Positions 12,821 to 23,922 of a DNA stretch of 64,000 nt are shown here, piece by piece; the stretch's first letter is position 1; the number at the start of each line of letters is the position of its first letter. The stretch is taken from the NCBI GenBank assembly GCA_038373865.1, contig JAXGGA010003443.1:38457-102456 (forward strand). The letters run 5' to 3'. Position numbers and translations under genes: made by a program. The notes below the pieces were generated by a model. It ran no database searches. It was given only the letters and a program-made list of their open reading frames with translations, and was not told the DNA's origin. Origin of the DNA: Uloborus plumipes. Lineage: Eukaryota; Arthropoda; Arachnida; Araneae; Uloboridae.

Positions 12821-13225
12821 GACGACCAGCAACAGGCTCTGGGCCCAACAAGGCTGGTCCTAGTCAAATTATAGACCCCCAATAAAGATCAATAACCCTC
12901 TTAAAATTATGTACTCCCTTGCTCCTTACCATCTCTTCTGGTAAACTATTCCCAGTTCCCACTACTCTGTTAAAATAGGAATTTTTCCAAATTTCTAGGT
13001 TAGCCTGAGATTTAAAAAGCTTATAACAATGACCCCTTGTCCTGCTTTTCCGTGCAAAAATTTAACCCTATAACATCTTTCATTTTAATAAATTTGAACA
13101 ACAGAATCGTATCCCCAATGGTTCTCCTTTGCTCAAGACTATACATGTTAAGCATCCTAAGTCTGGAATCATGGTCTAAATTAGAAAATCCATTCACTAA
13201 CGTTGTTCCCTTTCCAATAAATTAA
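12821..13225 (-). pseudogene. CR1/Jockey-like LINE, 3' end of ORF2
   Basis: On the minus strand this encodes, with frameshifts and stops, the characteristic C-terminal tail of LINE reverse transcriptases: a SRLRMLNMYSLEQRR-like block, then TIGDTILLFKFIK, a KQDKGS block, and VVGTGNSLPEEMV-like residues followed by VHNFKRVIDLYW. The last open segment ends GPEPVAGRH. It is 5'-truncated, as is usual for LINE insertions, and decayed. A related, shorter 3' end lies at 22361-22530. Confidence 0.75.
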
Positions 13226-13424
13226 AATCTTTCTTAATAAATTAATATCTTATCATTCAACTTCCGAGTCAAGTCCTGAATCATATTTACATCAACTATA
13301 GTTTTAATATTGGTAATTTTCTCTCTGATTAACCCTTTCCACTCGATTTTCTTTTTCTCTATATTGCTACTGTACTCCTGATTTTTTCATTGAAAGTTAA
13401 CCCATAATATAACACCTGTTGAAT

Positions 13425-14110
13425 TACTGTATTTACTCGCTTATAAGTCGAGAAATTTAGTCCAAAAAATTAGGTTGAAAGTTAGGTGATCAAATTATAC
13501 GTGGAGCAGAATTTCCGAATTTTTTTCCCGAACAACTCTTGGAAAATAAACACTCAAAGATTTTTCCAATTCAGTCCAACAATTTAAACAAATGCTAAAA
13601 GAAGTAAATACTCATACATTCTACTGTAATTTTGCATGGTTTGATTGTGAAATTAAGAATAAGTAATTACAATAAACTAACGACAGCACAAAAAATGTGG
13701 GAATTGTTATATTCTCAAATTTTTCGATTGATAGTGTTTATCTTTTTAAACAGAATGTTTTTGCAGATAACATTGCAAAACTTTATTGATAATAATGCAA
13801 AATAAAAGCAACAGATAGCAAAAATTGTAACCGCAAAATCAAACCCTTTACAAACATCGCAATCATAAAAATGAACCCTTTTTGAAAAAGAAGAACAATT
13901 GTGCTGTTTTCAACACCAGAATGCCTACTGCATTCATTTTCCTTTTTGTCAAAGCGTTCATATTCAAAAATCACGGCAAAACATTAACGATCATTTCAGA
14001 AAGTGTGGGCTCTACTTATACGCAGGTTTTAGATTTTCCCCCCATTTTCCTCGCAAAAGTAAAGGGTTGTCTTATATGCAAGATCGACCTATACGCAAAT
14101 ATATGCTGTA
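13425..14110. repeat. MITE with TACTGTATTTACTCG-type terminus
   Basis: The left end TACTGTATTTACTCGCTTAT is loosely inverted at the right end (CTATACGCAAATATATGCTGTA region). Internal TTATAAGTCGA and CTTATACGCAGG blocks are also inverted. This resembles non-autonomous pogo/Tigger-type elements. Short overlapping open frames at 13882-14124 lie in the right terminus and are not genes. Confidence 0.5.
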
Positions 14111-14890
14111 GCCATTTTATCTGAGGATTTTATATTACACTATTCTAATTACTTAGTTAAACTCGGCTATACCAATTGATTTTTAATGCAGGAAATATAG
14201 TGGTCAGAGCTGAGACATAACAGTTACAACAAGCTAAAGTTTGTGTCTGGCAGCAGCCAACATGCAAGTACATTGTGATATTTGCACTGCCATGGCTGAA
14301 CCAACATCATTCTAGTGCAAGGGGTTAAGAGAGTTGTTAATTTAATTTGTTTGCTGTTCATTTATAACGTAACTGTCTTACTTGGATAATTTTCTTCTAA
14401 TATCTTTTTAAACTACTTTACTTTTTATTGCCTCTTTGCTCTGATCGAAAATGTATTTTAGTGCCTTATACTACAGTGAAGATATTTTTGACTTTTTGCA
14501 GGTGACAGCTTATCCCTTCTTTTACATTGTCCAATATTTTTAACATATAATTATCCAAGCAATTGGGTATTGATTCATTAATGAAGCATTTCAAATCAAC
14601 TATTGTTCATTACATTTAGTGTATATATGTACATTTTTGTTAAATAAATTTGTTTTGTTTTTAGTTTTTGAAATTTAGCGTAATTAACTGTATTTTTCTT
14701 AATGTAGTTATTGATATTAAGTAGAGTAGAAAATATTTCTAGTTCACAATTTGAGACCAAGCCTAGATTGTTAATTTTATGAATTTTTATAATTCCATAA
14801 TATTAACAATCCATAAAATTAACAATTGATCATTTCACAGATCAATTAGCATATCTTGTTAATGTGATTTATGGGGTCGTTTCTGGAAGG
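14111..14890. other. No supported feature
   Basis: AT-rich intergenic DNA. A short imperfect inverted repeat based on TTGTTAATTTTATG lies near 14768-14830. No coding signal. Confidence 0.4.
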
Positions 14891-15525
14891 CAATGGCGTA
14901 AGCAGACAAATCATTTCAGGGGGGAGGGGGATGAAAAATGTCTGCTTCAATGCCTATTGAAGTCGATAAAAATACATCCTAATTTTTTTCTCCTTTCAAT
15001 TTTTGGTAAGAAAACGTTTTTTGATGGACACAGAGAATGGTGAATTTAAATTAAAAAAAAATTCTCCATTGAAAAAGGTGTTGCTGAAACACTTGTTTGC
15101 AATATTTTGGCAAATTTAAACTCTAATAATGTTAGTTTTGCAGTTTATTTTACTATTGTTCCTAATGCTGGGTTTTAATTCAGTTTGCTGAAATTTATTT
15201 ATTTAACAGAATTATATGACTGAAAAACATTAATCGTTATTTCTAAAACAGATTTTTACTAAAAATGAACAAAATGGAATAATAGGATAATCGTAAAAGT
15301 GACGCATAGTAAAATAGACATGTCAAAACAAAAAAATCTTTCTTTTAATTTTTTCCTGTACTTAATTATCGGTTCTGAAGGCTTTTCGCATTTTGGGATT
15401 TCAAAAAAAAAAAAAGGAAATTTATAGAAAAAAAGAAAAAAACCTTAGCTTACATTTTAAAAATTTGTTTTGAAAATTTCGGTGGGGGCTGCAGCCCTAT
15501 CAGCCCACCCCTGAGTACGCCACTG
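14891..15525. mobile_element. Non-autonomous hAT element
   Basis: The element begins CAATGGCGTA and ends TACGCCACTG, a hAT-type terminal inverted repeat. It is flanked by ctggaagg (14883-14890) and ctggaatg (15526-15533), an 8-bp target duplication with one mismatch. No intact transposase is present. Its right target duplication lies immediately before the next hAT element. Confidence 0.75.
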
Positions 15526-15544
15526 CTGGAATGTATGCTCTGAA

Positions 15545-16383
15545 CAGTGGTCGGAAGTAGCGCACTACAAGTAGCGAAACTACTGTAGTAGCTACATTTT
15601 TTAGTAGTTTGTAGTGTAGCGCACTACTTTTTAAAAAAAGTAGAGTAGTGAGTAGCGCGATACAGAAAAATAGTAGTTTGTAGCGATTTCTGGAAACAAC
15701 TTTTAAATTAAAAAAATAAATAAATAAATGAAAAAAATTAAAAAAAAAGGAGAATGAAGAAAAAAACAACGTTTAATCGACTTTGACTTTTGCAAATCTT
15801 GCACGAGTACAGCAGCGGACGCAATGAGAAATAAGAACCATAAAAATATGAGCTGATCTTAGATACATCATTTTGACGAAATACATTCTATCTGTTTGAT
15901 GTCATTGGTTTATTTGGCATCATAATTTTTATATTCTTTTAAATACTTTTCATGTTCCTAAATATTCCCTGGCAAGAAATTAAAAAAAAAAAGGTTGAAT
16001 TCTTTCAACTTTTGAATCTTTTTTTGTGGCGAATATTCGTAAAAATTGTAAAAAAATCTAAAAAGGACAAATTTTAGCAAAAAAAAAAAAGGAACAAAAA
16101 GGAAAAGTAACAAATAAATTCAAAGACAATTCCTAGTTCTATTCCATATTCAAATGAGTTAATTTATTAATGTAAACCACTTTTCGAATTTTTTCGTCAA
16201 TCCTCAAACGGTGTATGCTTTTTATTTATTTATTTTTTAAAAGTAGCGAAGTAGCGACTACTATTCAAAAGTAGTTTGTAGTCACTACATTTAATAAAAA
16301 GTAGTTGTAGTAGTAGTAGTAGTAGTAACTACATTTAGAACAAAGTAGTTGTATGTACAGAAAATAACAACGTTACAATACTG
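15545..16383. mobile_element. Non-autonomous hAT element with perfect 8-bp target duplication
   Basis: The 839-bp element starts CAGTGGTCGG and ends AATACTG. It is flanked by identical GCTCTGAA octamers at 15537-15544 and 16384-16391, the mark of a hAT insertion. Both subterminal regions are crowded with AGTAGC/GTAGTAG words in both orientations (about 15555-15690 and 16240-16350), which may be transposase-binding arrays. The centre is AT-rich and non-coding. Confidence 0.85.
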
Positions 16384-16391
16384 GCTCTGAA

Positions 16392-17332
16392 TGCCTTTCT
16401 TGTATGTAGTAAAGTATTAGGGCATCAAAAGCAGTTAGTGTCACCTAATGCTGTATGGGAGCAGTTATTACCTGCGAAATGACATACACTATATCTATTT
16501 ATTTTATTTTACAATGAACCAGTGTTGTTCAGATTGGTTCAAAAGAACTTTCTCTATATATATATATATATATATAAAGCCCTAGCGGTCTATCCGATCT
16601 ACCCATCAAACTCAAATGCTACACATAGTTGTTTGAAGACATGAACCCGATTGTGATGATTCTTAGTCACACGCTGGTTTTGGTTACCGTATTTCTCTAT
16701 ATTAGCTGGCATGCCACAAAATTCCAGGGTCATCAGGATTTCAATAACGCTGGTCTAGTCTTTTGCGACAAGCCAAAAAAATACGATGTTTTAAAAATAT
16801 CTTCAATTTAACATTGTAAAGACATGTTTGACTTCAGCCATATTGAGAGTCCTACAAACTATTTTATAGTATCAATAAAACTTAACGTCTTATTTTTTTC
16901 AAAAAAATGTATAACAATACTATTTTTATAATTCTTGTCAAGGAAATCTATTTCACTACAAATAATTTTATCAAGTATTGAATGAAAACAAAACAAGCAT
17001 TTCTGTCCTAACATTAAAATGTTTTGCTAATTCATGAAGAATTTATTATGGCTAATTAATGCATAAAAATAAGTAACTCTCAAAAAGAAACAATTTATAA
17101 AGCAAATTATAAAGGATTCGCAATACTATGAATGCTTCTGAATCTATCAACCAATGACTGGTCATAAAAAGCAAATGCATATTAATTTTATCTCACTTTT
17201 TGTTTAAATATTTTGATTCTTCACTATAAAATATATTTTTCAATCTTTAAATTTTTCTTTTTAAAATTATTTATCTAATACTCATTCTCCACTTTCTATA
17301 CCCCTCAAACCTGAGTCATTTTACTACAACAG
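16392..17332. other. No gene; contains a (TA)n microsatellite
   Basis: AT-rich intergenic sequence with a TA dinucleotide run at about 16553-16576. No domains in the short open frames. Confidence 0.5.
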
Positions 17333-17521
17333 CAGGCCGTCATTTAAGGGCGGCAGGGGGGTCAATTCCCCCCCCCCCGACTTTGAGAAATCAATATATT
17401 TGCATATAAGTGGGAGTGGTTTTTGTTGTTTTCTGTTGAAATTGTATTGTATTTTTACCCTTTGCCCCCTCCCCCCCCCCCCCCCCCTCACACACGGGAA
17501 AAACTTGAAATGACAGGCCTG
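17333..17521. mobile_element. hAT-type MITE with perfect 8-bp target duplication
   Basis: The 189-bp element begins CAGGCCGTCATTT and ends AAATGACAGGCCTG. It is flanked by identical TACAACAG octamers at 17325-17332 and 17522-17529. The interior has two long C-runs. A related, more complex copy lies at 21240-21590. Confidence 0.87.
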
Positions 17522-18473
17522 TACAACAGTCATCAGCATCGAAAGTGTAATTCATCATAATTTACTTTAATTGAGTAAGTAAACTATTACTACTTCTTTC
17601 ACTTAAAAGATCCGATTTCACGCAAGATTGCACAATCTATTCATTCGGAACTTTTTCTTGGGTGACCTAATGTTTGATTGTAGAACATGATGCAGATCAA
17701 CGAATGCCCGGTGTAGTCTGTCTCTGTTGACTAACTATTTGGTTTTTAATCTATTTTTCCCCTCTCGTACTTTGCTTTGAAACTGTTACTGAGCTAGGAG
17801 ATTTACTTTATATAAATTGCAAAGCGAACCCCGTATTATCCGACGTTCCAGAAAATTCGAATTTCCTTGCATGCTAGTCAACCTCTCTTGTTTCCGGCAT
17901 GCAGGCCAATGCTGGGTAATACCATACAATGAGTGAATTTGAATGATTTCAAATGTCAACTCATTTTTTGTTGTTCTAATTGAGCAAAAAATTAAAAAAG
18001 CACAAACAACAACAGAACGATTGGAGTGTGACAAAAATTGCTGATTTAAAGAATTTACAAAAAAGAATATTTTAAAGTTGCAAACAAAATGAGAGAATAT
18101 GAGCTTTGGCTAACATTGCATAATTCACAGGGTAAAAAATTGGTAGATGCACTAATTAAAGAACACGGTGTGCAAAGCATAATTTGGAAAAACCTTTAAC
18201 AAAGAGTGTAAGGAAGATGTTTTTCTGCCAGATGCTAAAATGTGCCAATGAGCAACTTTTGTAATATGACAATGATACCAATATTTAGGCTTTTCAGCAG
18301 GCTGATCAAATTACGCAATTAAAAAGTGTGTAATATCAAAAAATGATTAATATTTTATTATTTCTCACCATTGTAATGCTTAATGCATTTCTTTAAGTGT
18401 ACTAGCTTCTTTTTCATATGTGAATTGTCTCCATTTCTTAAAGAGGCATTTAAAAGTAAAACATCTCAACGCT
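17522..18473. other. No supported gene
   Basis: Intergenic sequence. A block at about 17820-17870 (cgaaccccgtattatccgac) resembles pogo-type termini, but no partner end is clear. Confidence 0.4.
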
Positions 18474-18621
18474 AAGGGCCATGCTCCACATCAGCGTAAA
18501 ACGCGACCGAAACTGAAGGCAGAAACCGAAAATCCGGGTACTTTCCATAGGAACACCATTGAATAAATTTTACGCTTCTGCCTAATTTTTCTGCTTTACG
18601 TCGATGTGGAGCATGGCCCTA
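18474..18621. repeat. Short MITE with AGGGCCATGCTCCACATC termini
   Basis: About 148 bp with near-perfect inverted ends: AGGGCCATGCTCCACATC at the left and GATGTGGAGCATGGCCCT at the right, continuing inward through a GCGTAAA/TTTACG pair. No coding content. Superfamily uncertain. Confidence 0.75.
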
Positions 18622-19231
18622 AGACGAGAATATTCTGTTCCACCCATGTGGTTCAACAAGTTTAAACAAGAATTTACAGCTATCCATTAATCTTAAGGGT
18701 GAGAACATTGCTTTATCAACTTGTAACTGTTGCTGTGCTTGAAACTGGTGTTTTTCTTTGAAATTGTCCAGGAATATTTTGAATGAAGTATGCAAACAAA
18801 CCTTGTTGAAATAAGCGATGGCATTAGGACTTTTAAAATCATAAACAATGGAAGTTCACTCTCTCGTTTCCTTGTCTCATCTCTTATCTTCCCAATTTGG
18901 TTCATTGAGTCAATGTTCGGTTGACCAGTTCTTGTGGAGTGACCACCTCCTGGCCAGCCCTGCTACCGTGAAGTTTTTTTCTTTGTATGGAATAGGATGT
19001 TTCCAGAAAGTTCTCCTTTTGATGGTAGTGCTCAACATGAGTTGGAATACCTGTATCAAGTAGAATATCTCGTGTAGTGAGACTCTTTTTCAAAATGTTT
19101 CTACTGTAGAATGCTCCATACATTTTTTCTTTAGGATTCTAACCTGATTAACTTTTACAAATTTAGACTTTTAACTTTTTCTAACCATTTTAAAAAATGT
19201 CAATTTAATAAATGTTCATTGATTTCCTTAA

Positions 19232-19804
19232 CCCTTTAAGCAGTTTGCCCGTACAGTGTACATGCTACCTGAAATTGGCCTCATCTGGTTTTCCCGTACG
19301 GCGTACGTGCATCGATATTTTCTGATTTCCTTTTCTGGTTTGCCCGAATTTTTCATTATTGAAAGAGCTTATTTAGTAGTATTATTTTTCTACAGATTGT
19401 GTGGCTTGTCCATGTGAATGAAATGCTTTTCATCCGGGTTTTTTTATGTAGCGGGAAAGTAGGAACTTTTTGTTCTACTGTATGACTAGACAGTTTGAAA
19501 AAGACTTCTTAACTGTTTGGAAAATTGTAAACTTCAAAATTCACAGTAAGTGTGAGAGAAATTTTTGCATAATTTGTAAACCATATTTTACTGCATGCAG
19601 AATGTACTTGAAAAAAGCAAACATTTAGGGGTTTTGTGACCAAAATTGTAAAATAAAAAATGTTGTAAAAGCATTAAAAACCAAAAAAAAAAAATTAAAA
19701 AATTCTTAATATTCTTATTCGGTTAAATATGGCACTTAACTATATGCAATAAAAAATGCCTTTTTTGGAAGCATTTCTGGTAAAATAATTGACTGCTTAA
19801 ATGG
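19232..19804. mobile_element. piggyBac-like MITE in a TTAA target
   Basis: TTAA at 19228-19231 and 19805-19808 flanks an element that starts CCCTTTAAGCAG and ends CTGCTTAAATGG. The TTAA target and CCCTTT start are typical of piggyBac non-autonomous elements. Internal GTACAGTGTAC and CGTACGGCGTACG palindromes follow the left end. No transposase is visible. Confidence 0.75.
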
Positions 19805-20153
19805 TTAAAAAATTATTCCAAGACACAATTGTCAGGTCCATGAGTCTGATCTTAAGTTTGTTTTCTAACACATTTGATAGCATGTAGGTTCCGGCCACCT
19901 CTCTGTCTCTTTTTTTTTTGTTGTGTGTGGGGGGGGGGAGTGTGATTTAATAAAGTTAAAGTTAAAATGGATAGAGACTTAAGATGTGTATGAAATAAAT
20001 TTAATAACTAAAACTGATCAACATGGTCTAGGGACATGAAAATGATACAAATAGAGTTGGACCTAGGGAGGTAATGAAAGATACAACATTAAGCGGTGAA
20101 ATAGCAAAATTGAAACAAAAAAGCTAATCAAGCTGTGATTATGATGTATTTAA

Positions 20154-20306
20154 CCCTTTGAAGCAGAAATGGGACACCGGTGTCCTAAACTGTATTACAT
20201 AACCAGAAAATTATTAAACTGATAAATATAATATTTTCCCCTTATTTTGCCGTTAATTAATAACAAAGTATGATAAAAACGATGATAAAAATTCTGCGTC
20301 AAAAGG
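20154..20306. mobile_element. Short piggyBac-like MITE
   Basis: TTAA at 20150-20153 and 20307-20310 flanks 153 bp that starts CCCTTTGAAGCAGAA and ends TTCTGCGTCAAAAGG, an imperfect inverted pair. Same class as the elements at 19232 and 45283. Confidence 0.7.
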
Positions 20307-20984
20307 TTAAAATTCAATGATTATTTTAGAGTTAATTTATGGCATTAAAGATCTGTCCAGGTCGTTTAGCATGCTTGTAAGCAAAATTTTAAGTGTTCCT
20401 CCCTAACCTGAGTTGCCAGTTTATGGAAAGAATTCTTTTTGTGTAGAATCTTTGAAACTGATGGTATTGGGATGTTTGCTTCCAGGTTAAAGATTATTTT
20501 CATAAAATTACAGGAAAGTTAATAAGAGGTTGCAGGGCTTGCAACTAATTAGAATTTGAACTGAGGACCTGCGGAGACTGAACAAAATATTCATCATTTT
20601 TGTAGAAAAGAAGTTTACTTTATCCAATGTTTTCACAGAATTATTAGCTTAAGAGGAATGTAATAAATATCTAAATAACAATAGCAATGCAAGCATAAAG
20701 GACAATAGCAATGGAAAATTTGTTGTATTTAGAGCCACTTTGAGACCTGGAGAATCCTCGGGGGGGGGGGGGGGGTGAGCATGGCAACTTGTTCTGTATG
20801 CAGGAAGCCCAGACAGTTAGCAAACCAATCTAAAAATAAAATACACAGAAATCAAACCTAAGAATCTTACTAATTCTTCAAAGAAGGTAAGTAATAAACC
20901 TAACGACAGTTTGGGGGAGGTGAAGGGAATGAAATTATAGAGAACCTGCTTAGAGTGGCAACATTATTTCTCATGTCTTTTAGT

Positions 20985-21060
20985 AGACCACTGGTTCTCA
21001 ACCTGTGGGTTGCAACCCCAAATGGGGTTGAGATTAGAAATATATACCCGAAAAAATATT
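20985..21060. repeat. hAT-like terminus fragment
   Basis: The string CCACTGGTTCTCAACCTGTG followed by GGTTGCAACCCC resembles a widespread hAT non-autonomous terminus. No partner end or target duplication is evident, so this is a fragment. Confidence 0.4.
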
Positions 21061-21239
21061 TCAGCAAAGTTTGAGGTAAGTGAACATCAGTCATTTTGTA
21101 AGAATTAAAAACTTTGAGCATTTTTTGAGGTTGAGAGAAAGACATTTTATTCAACTCTTATTGTTGATTGGTTCTTATGCTTTTAAAATATTGTTTGAAA
21201 TAAAGAGTTTCATTTTCAAGAGCTTTGAAAATCTCAATG

Positions 21240-21590
21240 CAGGCCTGTCATTTAGGGAGTCAGTTGACCTTCCAACTAGCTTTAAAAATGTGATGTTTTT
21301 ACATATAAGTTTGATTAATTTTTGTTGTTTTCCTGTAAAATATGCATTGACTGCTCACGCTTTGTCCCCCCCCCCCCCAGGGACGTCATTTCGAATTTTT
21401 CCAGGGGAGGGGCAAACGGTGCATACACAATGAAAAATTTATCAAAAAGTGGCAAAAACCACACCCACTTGTATGCCAATACATTGATTTCCCAAAGTCA
21501 GGGGGGGGGCAATTGACACCCCCCTGCCCCCCCTGAATGACGGGCCTACCCCCCCGCCCGAAAAAAAAGGGAAATGACGAGCCTACCGTT
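21240..21590. repeat. Nested hAT-type MITEs (CAGGCC..GTCATTT family)
   Basis: Begins CAGGCCTGTCATTTAGGG, like the element at 17333. Several inverted ends lie inside it (AATGACGGGCCTA near 21540 and AAATGACGAGCCTA near 21575), together with C-runs, suggesting one copy inserted into another. A GGACGTCATTTCG block at about 21381 looks like the start of the inner copy. Short open frames across the C-runs are not genes. Confidence 0.6.
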
Positions 21591-22360
21591 AAGGCACAGG
21601 TGATATAGCACTTTATAATTGGCTGTTTAAAACCCTGTGTTTTTTCCTGTGGGAATATGTAAAGGATACTGTGTTTGTATACCCTCTTGCCTGTTAATCG
21701 TATGGAACTGAAACATTGAATTACTGCAACAATTGTCTCTGTGTCTGCTCTATGTCTGCTTATCTGCTTTACAGTGTGTATGGCAAGAGTTTGAATACAG
21801 GTATGATATCATTTGAGCTTCGGAAGAATAGCGAATCGAGCATCTTTAGAATGATTTAAGTTACTAAAAGAAAATTTCGTTTCTGTACCACTTTTACTCT
21901 TACAAATATTCATGTTACAAACCCCATCATTCTTTTTGAATTACCCTTCTGCTTTACATTCAAAAGTTGGGAAGTGATGGTAGGTTTAAAGGATTAAAAA
22001 ATATATTGCTGTTCATTTTTATCCCCCGACACATCAAGGAAGTTGTTTGTAAATTTGAACTGCCTGTATATCTGGCACTGTAGCGCCTAAGCAAAGGACC
22101 AATTATGAAAGTCCCTTTTTTGTTCGAAAGAGTTGATAGAGAGTGAGTGTTCTTAGCTAGATCTCAACTTTGTATGGTGTTAACTATATGAAGATAACAA
22201 TTAAAATTTCAAATATTGTGTTTCGCGATTTGTGTAGTGAAAAAATACTTGAACATTTACAAAATTAGTTCCAAAAGAAAGAGCAAATCTTTCTCCATCT
22301 GATAGAACTTGTTTGGAACTTCCATGTATTTTGAACTCTAACTATAGAAATACAAATGCA

Positions 22361-22530
22361 AAGACCAGCAACAGGCTCTGGGCCCAACTGATCCTAGTCA
22401 AATTATAGACCCCAATAAAGATCAATGGCCCTTTTAAGGTTATCTACTCCCTTGTTCCTTACCGCCTCTTCTGGTAAACTGTTCCAGGTTCCCACTACCA
22501 TGCTAAAATAGTTCGCCTGAGGTTTTTTTG
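22361..22530 (-). pseudogene. CR1/Jockey-like LINE, 3' end fragment
   Basis: Minus-strand sequence closely matches the 3' end of the LINE fragment at 12821-13225 (the region encoding the NSLPEE..., DLYWG and GPEPVAG blocks). It is truncated sooner on the 5' side and decayed. Confidence 0.65.
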
Positions 22531-23424
22531 ACTAATTTTAGCATAAAATGTAACAGGTCGTTCATCTCCAAACTGTTCTAAGAAGCCTATGGTCTGGGTT
22601 TAGCTATAGAGTTTGGGTTTCGCTTAACTCAAATAGATTGCAAAAAGAGCAAAATAGAAACACGTGCGCACACACATCTCACACATATTTGAGTGGCCCT
22701 TATTTTTCGGCTTTCTAAAAAGTTAGCGCCTACTCTTATTTTGTTCCAATGAACAAAAAATTGATATGTTCAAAACACTAGCTCGATTGGAGAAGTTTAA
22801 GAGGTACTGCAACAAGCTTAAAATTGTCAAATTTTTACTGAAAATACGATTTTTTCAGCTTTTTTCAAGTTAATTTTTTTCTAGCTGAATTACATCTTTG
22901 CCCTAATTTCTTATTACGTACGTTATTTCATTTAAACTGCTTTTTCTGTGAACGTCCAAGCTTTTCCTGCTTTTCCTCTTATATCTTAAGAGATTACGAA
23001 GCTTTTTGGTAAAGACTCTATTCGCGACTCATGACGCTTTCTTGCAGGTGCAATTATTTCAACAGCAAACTTGCAAAAGTTTCCCTGGAAGTTTTAGAAA
23101 CGCCTCCTAAATACTAAATGCCTTCTGCTTTCTGGTATTTAGCACAGAGCAAAATTTCTTCCCTTGGTTCACACGCACTTCTATCTATCGGAGTTCTTCG
23201 AGACGAGATGTATTAACATGGTTTTTTGATATCTAAATTTAAAAATTAGCCAATCAAAAAAATTAATTCGAATATTGTTTGGATTATTATCACTATAGAC
23301 CATAGCAACGGCACCATCGGATTGCCGCACGGTGGCGCTCAAAGTGGAACCAATGTCTCCCGTAGCGAAGCAAATGTAGTAGGCATTTAGTATTCAGCAG
23401 GCGTTGGTTTTTGTCGAGTTTATT
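22531..23424. other. No supported gene
   Basis: Intergenic DNA upstream of the Maf-like ORF. No exon of a neighbouring gene or long repeat was recognised. Confidence 0.4.
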
Positions 23425-23690
23425 AAGCATGCCAAAAGTGAACCCCACAGATCGTTATGGGGCTGAGGTTACAGGGCTGATAACCCCGACTGGTCTGTCG
23501 TGTAAATAGTCCTTGGTCGCGTCTTCAATATTTTTCTTAGCTACAGATATTCAGTGTTCTTGGCGGCGTACATTTGGTTTTCTTGGTGGGCGGGATGCTC
23601 TCGCTTTCCTTATTTCTTCCCGTAATTCAAATAAACTATAGGTGGCCCTACCGTCTCTGTGGTCTATATAGCTGCTCTACTGTGGTCCAA
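23425..23690. repeat. Copy of a dispersed GC-richer repeat
   Basis: Shares an ordered series of blocks with 54725-54915: 'ccaaaaatgaactc'-like text, TTATGGGGCTGAG, an AACCCCG block, TAAA(T/C)AGTCCT, TTCTTGGCGGC and TTTGGTTTTCTTGG. The copies diverge between blocks. Family unknown. Confidence 0.55.
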
Positions 23691-23922
23691 TGGCTGCTGA
23701 AAGAGATAAAACAGCTTTTAAAACTGCTTTTAAGCTTAAAAATAAAAACTTGTTCATGATACTAGTTCTTTAACCATGTTTTATTTAAGCCCAGCCCTTT
23801 TTTTCAGAAGAAATACATTGATAAATTAACACATCTAAACTCTTTGTTTATGACTGAGAGCTCCGAAGTCGATTTGGTCAAGAAAATGCATTCTGGAAAT
23901 TTCAAAACTTTCTGAAAAAATC

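Noticed and set aside
15500..15769. 89-residue minus-strand Phe-rich frame
   Set aside because: Spans the junction of two hAT elements and an A/T-rich tract; no domain.
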